Below are positions 42,385 to 47,565 of a DNA stretch of 47,565 bases, one piece after another. Every line of letters starts with the position of its first letter. The first letter of the stretch is position 1. The DNA comes from an uncultured Bacteroidales bacterium (GTDB lineage: Bacteria; Bacteroidota; Bacteroidia; Bacteroidales; Muribaculaceae): NCBI GenBank assembly GCA_902792435.1, contig CADAZN010000017.1, positions 1 to 47,565 of the forward strand. Reading direction: 5' to 3'. The notes below the pieces were generated by a model, which ran no database searches, was not told where the DNA came from, and worked only from the letters and a program-made list of their open reading frames with translations. Position numbers and translations under genes: made by a program.

Positions 42385-42596
42385 CTTCCTTTTCACGAAA
42401 TCCTCGCAACAAAAACAAAAAAGTTATCCACAATCCCTTGCCTTACTAATGGGTATTAATCAGACAATTAAAGACAATGCGCTAAGTTTAAAGCCGTTCG
42501 GCTTGGGGTTATTATGGACAATTGACTCGGAGTTCTTACACAAATTACCATTAATTGACCGTGAATTATCATTTAATTATCAGTTTTTGAGTTGGG
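42385..42596. other. Gene-free AT-rich interval upstream of uraA
   Basis: No supported ORF. It contains AATTACCATTAATT and AATTATCATTTAATT as imperfect direct repeats (about 42543 and 42563) and a small hairpin AAGCCGTTCGGCTT at 42491-42504. The rest is typical Bacteroidales filler of the AATTGAC/TTAATTATC kind. Confidence 0.5.
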
Positions 42597-42719
42597 CCGC
42601 GCTGTGCGCGGATGCTTTATTAATCTCACAAAGCTGCGAGCAGAGCTCGTCACAAAGCCGGCTTACACCGGAAATAAAAAACTCCTCGCTTGCGAGGCTT
42701 TGCGACACCAGATAGGTGT
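42597..42719. repeat. Cluster of five perfect short hairpins
   Basis: In 123 bases there are CCGCGC-TGT-GCGCGG (42597-42611), CGAGC-AGA-GCTCG (42637-42649), CCGG-CTTACA-CCGG (42658-42671), CCTCGC-TT-GCGAGG (42684-42697) and ACACC-AGATA-GGTGT (42705-42719). The second and third are each preceded by CACAAAGC. This density of perfect stems is not seen anywhere else in the window. Confidence 0.8.
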
Positions 42720-42892
42720 AACTTTGCGAGAGAACATGGAATCGGTGGAATCACTGGAATCACCTGGTTCACCTGACTCACCTGGTTCACCTGACTCAGT
42801 TTTTCAAACAACGAGAACAACTGAATAACAAACATAACAACAGTTGCGTTGACGCTCCTTGCTATAATTCTATTTTGTATTCTTTGTTTCAT
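42650..42892 (-). CDS. Possible 80-residue small protein with tripeptide repeats
   Basis: The ATG at 42892 lies downstream of a good leftward promoter. The ORF begins MKQRIQNRIIARSVNATVVM, has a hydrophobic stretch (TVVMFVIQLFSLF), then seven tripeptides SQV-NQV-SQV-NQV-IPV-IPP-IPC from the period-9 minisatellite, and a basic C-terminal part (KPRKRGVFYFRCKPAL). The 3' third runs through a terminator-like hairpin, which argues either for a leader/attenuator peptide or for a non-coding RNA. No family recognised. The opposite strand also has a 30-codon frame (42736-42828), which I regard as less likely. Confidence 0.35.
   Translation of the reverse strand: MKQRIQNRIIARSVNATVVMFVIQLFSLFEKLSQVNQVSQVNQVIPVIPPIPCSLAKLHLSGVAKPRKRGVFYFRCKPAL
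42672..42697 (-). terminator. Terminator-like hairpin inside the small ORF
   Basis: Leftward CCTCGC-AA-GCGAGG (42697-42684) is followed by AGTTTTTTATTT. It would end a transcript from the 42925 promoter after about 240 bases. Confidence 0.6.
42738..42800. repeat. Period-9 minisatellite, seven units
   Basis: Consecutive 9-mers GGAATCGGT, GGAATCACT, GGAATCACC, TGGTTCACC, TGACTCACC, TGGTTCACC, TGACTCAGT. The 18-mer at 42763-42780 is repeated exactly at 42781-42798. Confidence 0.9.
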
Positions 42893-42924
42893 GGTTATAC
42901 TCTTTAATAATGTGCGTGTGTGCG

Positions 42925-42957
42925 CAAAGGTAATGGATGGTGGGGTGGCGAGGCAAC
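42925..42957 (-). promoter_or_regulatory. Promoter facing the small ORF and hairpin cluster
   Basis: Leftward GTTG (42954-42957), 21 bases, TACCTTTG (42925-42932). Transcription would start near 42918, 26 bases before the ATG at 42892. It lies just beyond the terminator of the 43043 gene. Confidence 0.68.
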
Positions 42958-42998
42958 ATTAAAAAAACACCGCAAGAGGATTTTTTCTTGTAGTGTTT
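42958..42998 (-). terminator. Intrinsic terminator of the 43043-47291 operon
   Basis: A 13-base stem with one mismatch and one wobble (42965-42977 with 42986-42998) around an eight-base loop; the leftward strand continues with seven T. It lies 45 bases past the stop codon. Confidence 0.75.
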
Positions 42999-43042
42999 TT
43001 ATACTATGGTATTCTCTTCAATAGACTGTACCTTAGATGAAT

Positions 43043-44557
43043 CTACTCTTGTCCAACATACACAGCACGAACGCTTGCACCGAAATGACGACTGTAATAG
43101 TATCCCGTTAATCCGCCCTGACTCTGGAAAGCCAAGATATAACCAAGGTCCGGTCTAACATCGTAGTCATACATGCAAGACAAATAACGGCCGTCACTAC
43201 CAACATCCTGAACCCCATTATAGGGGTAACCGGCAGCTGGGAGGAAAATAGCTTTGCCGTTAGTGTTGCTCTTGAAAAGAAAACCTCCCATGCCATTCAC
43301 ACTAGTCCACTTAGTTGTGCAGTTGTTCTTCAGCTCGTAAAGCTGGCTCAATGAAGGTGTACGCCACTCTGGTCCCCAATTCACGTATGCCGCATCGTCT
43401 TCTGGTTCGAGTTCTGTCCTGTTATCGACAGTGCCAAAATTACTGTTACAACAGTACTTCGTGATGTTATGGTCGTCACCTGCGAGAAACCACTTATAGT
43501 TATATTTTGTATATGATGACTTGGGGGCGGTTTCGCCCCAGGCGAAATAATTTCCACATTCTGTAGGTATATTGGCGCCAACATTACAGCAAGCCCATTT
43601 TGTCCCTGATGGCAAGCCCAAGTCAATAATGTGCGGATGATTTCCATCTGGGCAGAACTCATTAGAGAAATACAGGTTTGAGCCGTCCCAGTTAACCTCC
43701 ATGTAATAGGCATTGCCACGTGCTTGAGTCTTATATGATATCATTGCGTCGACGGTAGTTGCATCCTTTCCATTGACAACAGCTTTGAGCTTGGCATTGT
43801 CGATTGTCACATCAGCTACAATGGTAATTGGAATATACCATGAAACTATCGTGCCCGTGCCTCTAGCGGGAATTGTGATTTCATCACTCTCGGCGTCATT
43901 TTTCACATCTTGCTCACCTACTATAGAACCATCGGAGAGCAATATGGAGGCACTATAAATGTACCACCGAGAAAGCGCCTTAAATCCTGAGTGCTTGAAC
44001 GTGATGCTGGCATCCGACACATTGTTGACATTGAGGACCTCGTAGGTGCACAGGTGACGAAACTTCGCTTGTGTGCTGCCCTTCTTGGCCATGAACCACA
44101 TGGGCAACATTTCATTAAATCTCTCTGTGCCCACTCGCTTCATGGTACACAAGGCAACCACATTTGATACATCTATTTGCGCCTCTACTCCAGTCACACC
44201 TATAATTTCATAGTCCTTATCACGATTGACCGACTTTGGTAGCGTGACCATGAATGAGCATGTCTTGCCGTCACTGCTTATGTTATAGATAATGGCAGGA
44301 CTCTCTAACTGAAACACTTTGCCGTCTTGACAGACAAAAACCTGTATCTTGTCGCCGTCTTTCCATTGGGCATTCAGATTAAAGCCGTCAGCCGCTGGCA
44401 CTCCATTTATAATGCAGCCAAGCCTAGAGGATGACAAGTCATCGCTGGGCATTGTGGCGGTGAAGGTCACCTGGCGCTTTTCAAAGTCTTCTTCACATGA
44501 TGGAAGCAGCGCCACACACGCCAATAAGGCAATTAGAGAGAATAATATTTTTTTCAT
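43043..44557 (-). CDS. Fimbrillin-like lipoprotein with C-terminal FISUMP domain
   Basis: 504 residues from the ATG at 44557 (a second ATG two codons upstream is possible). Lipoprotein signal KKILFSLIALLACVALLPSC, then a fimbrillin-like (Mfa-like) N-terminal part about residues 25-300: VTFTATMPSDDLSSSRLG, QWKDGDKIQVFV, a FRHLCTYEVLNVN beta region and VSWYIPITIVADVTID. From about residue 310 comes a FISUMP-like domain (HIIDLGLPSGTKWACCNVGA, NYFAWGETAPKSSYTK, WRTPSLSQLYELKN, ASVRAVYVGQ) paralogous to the 3531 protein. Surface-exposed lipoprotein by inference. 22 bases downstream of the broken MG2/TonB-plug gene; same operon. Confidence 0.82.
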   Translation of the reverse strand: MKKILFSLIALLACVALLPSCEEDFEKRQVTFTATMPSDDLSSSRLGCIINGVPAADGFNLNAQWKDGDKIQVFVCQDGKVFQLESPAIIYNISSDGKTCSFMVTLPKSVNRDKDYEIIGVTGVEAQIDVSNVVALCTMKRVGTERFNEMLPMWFMAKKGSTQAKFRHLCTYEVLNVNNVSDASITFKHSGFKALSRWYIYSASILLSDGSIVGEQDVKNDAESDEITIPARGTGTIVSWYIPITIVADVTIDNAKLKAVVNGKDATTVDAMISYKTQARGNAYYMEVNWDGSNLYFSNEFCPDGNHPHIIDLGLPSGTKWACCNVGANIPTECGNYFAWGETAPKSSYTKYNYKWFLAGDDHNITKYCCNSNFGTVDNRTELEPEDDAAYVNWGPEWRTPSLSQLYELKNNCTTKWTSVNGMGGFLFKSNTNGKAIFLPAAGYPYNGVQDVGSDGRYLSCMYDYDVRPDLGYILAFQSQGGLTGYYYSRHFGASVRAVYVGQE

Positions 44558-44579
44558 AACCATAATGCTTTAGGTATTA

Positions 44580-47291
44580 TTATTTCTTTGTAATCTTCTT
44601 GGTTGCGTGGATGAGCTCGCCCGATTGGGTGACTCCCTCCACGGTGATGGTATAGCTGGTGTTGGCAACGTCGTTGGTGTAAAAATTGAAGTGGGCCTGC
44701 TTGTTGCCGTCGATGGCGATGCTGGGGTTCCAGTAAAGTGTCTCGCGCAAGTCGGTGCCCTCGCCAATGCCGCCGTTACCAGTGTCGTAGCGTGGCGCGT
44801 AGAACTCGGCAGGTTTCTGGTAGCCGAGTGGCGAAACAACCTTTAAGGTGAAGTCTGTTTTTTTTGTAACTTTTTCGCTACCATCTTTAGTGGTGATACA
44901 TATCACACCGCCCTTATATCGTCCTCCGCCTATTGCTATTGAAGCATATCCTGGGATATAATCAATCTGCTTTACAACATCAAAAGGATACATCTGAATA
45001 AGATAGTTGAATGTGTTGTCAAAGGAAGATTCCATAACAGTTGATGTTGTTGGAAATCTCGCAGCAGTTCTTCTTGAATTTGGATTCATTATGACACCAC
45101 CGACATCTCCGTCACTAGTCTCTAATGGAACACCGTCAACAAGAATACCTATAGGTTGGCCCCTGTCCCTCATGCTTGATAAACCTTTCTGAGTACTGAC
45201 AATTCCAGCAAAATATCGTATGGCAGTTTCATAGGAACTGACACCTCGTTTTTCGAAGAACTGATAGTCATAACTTCTCACAGCGAGAACCTCATATATG
45301 TTTTCTGGATTCTTTACTTTTCTCTTGGTGACCACTACTTCGTCAAGCAAAATTGTTGCAAAACCGTCAATATAAGTCAATCGATTCTTCTCATTGCTGA
45401 TGTAACTGATTTCTTGTTCGTCAAGGATAGCTCTATTTGGTGTTTTTTTAGTGAAAGTGACCCCTGTAATAAATGGGAACTTGTCATCGTCAATTCTGAG
45501 GTTGCTCAGTGTAGAACCTTTAGGACTTTCGGCTTGAACCAAAAACTTCACACTATCGGGGAAGGACATGTTGTCGATAAACCATTTCCCATTTGCGTCG
45601 CTTAGCGTGGTCTCGGCATAGCGTATGTCAGGAGCAATCACCTTGATTGTGGCATTTTCCATCAGTTTGTTGCGCCACTCGGTGCGGATTGTTCCACTCA
45701 AAGCTTGCCCCTGCTCTATGGGGAATTGAGGCGCCACAGCCTTTCCTGCCAGGGCATGTGGCACGTCGTAGCGGCGCCAGCCTTAGGTCATCATGAGCAT
45801 GTCAAGCTCTTTGCCGCGGTCGCTGCCCACGAAGTACCAGGCGGGATTGCTGACGCGGCCTTGCAGGTCGCTCTGTAGCAGTAGGTCGGTAAGGATTGAG
45901 GTTGTGCTGTCGGGGGCGATGGTGCGGTCGTCGGTGACGCTCACGGCGAAGTTGCTAGCTATGGTGTTGGAAAAAGCAAAATCACTTAGGTCAACACTTG
46001 CTTGAACCAAATCACGACTATCGTAATTTTGCTTGTCAATATTCAACTTTGCCTTTGGTGCTTGCTTGCCAGTGACGAAGAAAAGCCGCTCGCTGAGCAT
46101 CCTGCTATTTTCATTCATCAGCAGGGCTTGCACCACGCCAGCCGGCAGTGTGTCGGTCGCTATCGTTACACTGCCATAACCTGTGGCGAGCAGGGTGCCA
46201 CGCTGCTGAACGGCTATCAGTGCCGTGCTCTGCTGGTAGCCTTTGGCCTCAATCTTTACTTTCTTGCCTTCGTTGCTCACTTGCAGCACTGTCGCATCGT
46301 TTCTCACTTGCGGCAGGTTGAATGTCTTTTCTTCAAGGTCATCATTCTTGCATACTGCCTGATAGACCATTCCTGCCTGTGGGGTGAATGTGGCAAGTCC
46401 CATGCCGTCGTGAGTGGTGGTGATGTTTGCCACCTTGTTGCCGCTGCCGTCCACTATTTCGCCAGTGATGCCGATAGATTTGCCGTTGCTATCCATAGCC
46501 TTGAAAGTCAAGCGGTTCTCAAAGCCTGGCACCAAGTAGCCGCCTTCGGGGTAGAAGCTCACATCGTAAGTTGTAGTGCTGCCCTGCGGGAAGGTGATGT
46601 ACTTGCCGTAATTGCCATATTGCACAAACAATGCACCGTCTCTCAAATGCTTGTGGTCAACCTCAATGCTCAAGTTGCGGTCACCGCCTTCCCAGTCAGC
46701 GGCCTTACCATTAGGAAGAATGTAACTGAAAGAGTTATAGGGGCAAGTCTCGTTGGTCTCGGCATCAAGGTATCGCAGGTTGATTCTCAGGCTCTCGTTG
46801 TCCTTGCCCTGGTTTTTCCATTCAAACTCATAGTCAATCTTGCGCTTGATGGCAAACGAACTGGTAATCTTCAGCTTCTTCTTGAAAAAGTACTGCTCTC
46901 CCTGGTTTTGCATGAACATGGTGTAGGCTGTGAGGGTATATTCGCCCTCGGCGACTTTGGTCGGGTCGAGAGGTAGATAGCCTTTGAACACACCGTCGCG
47001 CTCCTTGATTTTGATGCGCATGTCCACGGTATTCATCGGGCTTATGAGCTCCACATAGACAAACTTGCTGGCATCAACTGGCTTATGAGTCAATGCGTCT
47101 ACCACAAAGGCACGAAGCCATATAGTGTCGCCAGTGATGTAATAAGGCTTATCGGTCATCACATGGATTTTCTCCTGCGGGTAGTTATAAACCTGCCAGT
47201 CGAGATTCTGCTTATACTGCGCAAAATCCTGAGCATGACCGCATAAGGATGTCAATAAAATGGCAAACAGAGAAAGTAGATATCTTTTCAT
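44580..47291 (-). pseudogene. MG2/TonB-plug surface protein gene split by an in-frame TAA
   Basis: One reading frame of 904 codons, start ATG at 47291 (an upstream ATG at 47360 lacks a signal peptide), interrupted by TAA at 45785-45783. Upstream part (about 502 residues): signal peptide (RYLLSLFAILLTSLCGHA), an MG2-type domain (PQEKIHVMTDKPYYITGDTI ... RAFVVDALTHKPVD) and beta-sandwich units (SFYPEGGYLVPGFENRLTFK). Downstream part (about 400 residues), in the same frame: a carboxypeptidase-like domain (GTIRTEWRNKLMENATIKVI) and a TonB-receptor plug-like segment (GQPIGILVDGVPLE ... GRYKGGVICITTKDG). The break falls in MLMMT-stop-GWRRYDVPHAL, where relatives read TQGWRRYD, so CAA to TAA is the likely change. 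Either a pseudogene, two restarted polypeptides, or a sequence error. Confidence 0.85.
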
Positions 47292-47565
47292 AGTAACAAT
47301 GGTATTGAAATATAGTTTGATTGTGAGAACGATTTTATATTTAAACACAAAATAACACAAAATGCTGCATAATCATTTAAAAAACTTAACATTTTTTCAA
47401 TTTACCCCCCCCCATTTGTTAAATTGCGTTAAACCAATTGCTTTGTCAATAATAAAAACGGCGGATGTGACTAATCCTAAAAAAGGTTGACAATATTAGA
47501 GCTGTTAAGTTTACAATAACACTAAAATAGTTGTCATCTTCGCAGAAAAGGTTGACTGGAGTTTT
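47292..47565. other. Upstream region of the MG2/TonB-plug gene with a C9 tract
   Basis: No supported gene. A run of nine C lies at 47405-47413, 114 bases before the start codon. AAAAGGTTGAC occurs twice (about 47485 and 47548). No clean -33/-7 pair for the leftward gene; the best -7-like sequence is a TATTTTG variant near 47350. Any gene to the right lies outside the window. Confidence 0.5.

Noticed and set aside
42736-42828. 30-codon rightward frame after a TAACTTTG at 42719-42726
   Set aside because: The -7 match lacks a -33 at the usual distance, and the frame is mostly the minisatellite, which stays open on both strands by its nature.
45783-45785. Genetic-code change or programmed readthrough of TAA
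   Set aside because: Many genes in the window end cleanly at TAA next to terminators, and no readthrough signal is evident after this stop. A point mutation or read error is simpler.
46002-46976. 324-codon rightward open frame
   Set aside because: Antisense to the MG2/TonB-plug gene, with no promoter or family resemblance.
1-47565. CRISPR array, tRNA/rRNA genes, insertion sequence, prophage or conjugative element
   Set aside because: No regularly spaced direct repeats with unique spacers, no cloverleaf or rRNA stretches recognised by eye, and no transposase, integrase or phage structural gene among the readable ORFs.

Overview
The window looks like chromosome from a gut-type Bacteroidales bacterium (phylum Bacteroidota, of the Muribaculaceae/Prevotellaceae/Bacteroidaceae kind). 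I infer this from the Bacteroidota promoter signature (a TTTG-like -33 element, 19-21 bases, then TAnnTTTG) in front of many genes, the lack of strong Shine-Dalgarno sequences, many lipoproteins and exported proteins with families typical of the group (FISUMP-like, fimbrillin-like, BspA/DUF285-like, MG2/TonB-plug), and conserved pairings such as Nif3 with a C4 zinc-ribbon protein and NrnA-type DHH phosphoesterase with a DUF4827-like lipoprotein. I could not assign genus or species. I saw no rRNA, tRNA, CRISPR array, insertion sequence or prophage.

Layout. 1-13,015 is mostly accessory and envelope-directed: a partial exported protein, a probably truncated glycosyltransferase, an unknown exported protein, an HxlR regulator with a cupin, a dockerin/FISUMP exported protein, a nucleoside-deoxyribosyltransferase-like protein, a methyltransferase with a ZIP metal transporter, a membrane-anchored LytTR regulator, a WG-repeat exported protein and a 1168-residue BspA-like protein built of four tandem units with a C-terminal dockerin. 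13,296-16,949 is a rightward run: LiaF-like membrane protein, BamE-like lipoprotein, CAT-like acetyltransferase, CDP-alcohol phosphatidyltransferase, and two zinc-ribbon paralogues born by duplication. 17,032-20,955 carries a DUF3667 membrane protein, an unknown exported protein and a LysE/CBM9-like pair.

20,965-42,353 is largely housekeeping. prs stands alone. A tightly overlapping leftward operon runs dsbD, mazG, topB, a FeoB-associated-type Cys-rich peptide, a patatin and a GH13 amylase. A rightward operon carries the DHH phosphoesterase, a DUF4827-like lipoprotein and glmM. Then come an AI-2E-type exporter, a PhnP-like MBL hydrolase overlapping tail to tail with a SpoU rRNA methyltransferase, a lipoprotein, the leftward lon, nif3, zinc-ribbon operon, and uraA.

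42,384-43,040 is the least explained stretch: upstream of uraA lie five closely packed perfect hairpins, a period-9 minisatellite, and a leftward promoter driving an 80-codon ORF that contains a terminator-like hairpin. 43,043-47,291 is an envelope operon: a 900-codon MG2/TonB-plug gene broken by one in-frame TAA where the flanking residues suggest a glutamine codon, followed by a fimbrillin-like/FISUMP lipoprotein. The best leads are the hairpin/small-ORF locus, the nonsense-split gene, the zinc-ribbon duplication with domain swap, and the operator-like palindromes at the hxlR and LiaF-like promoters.
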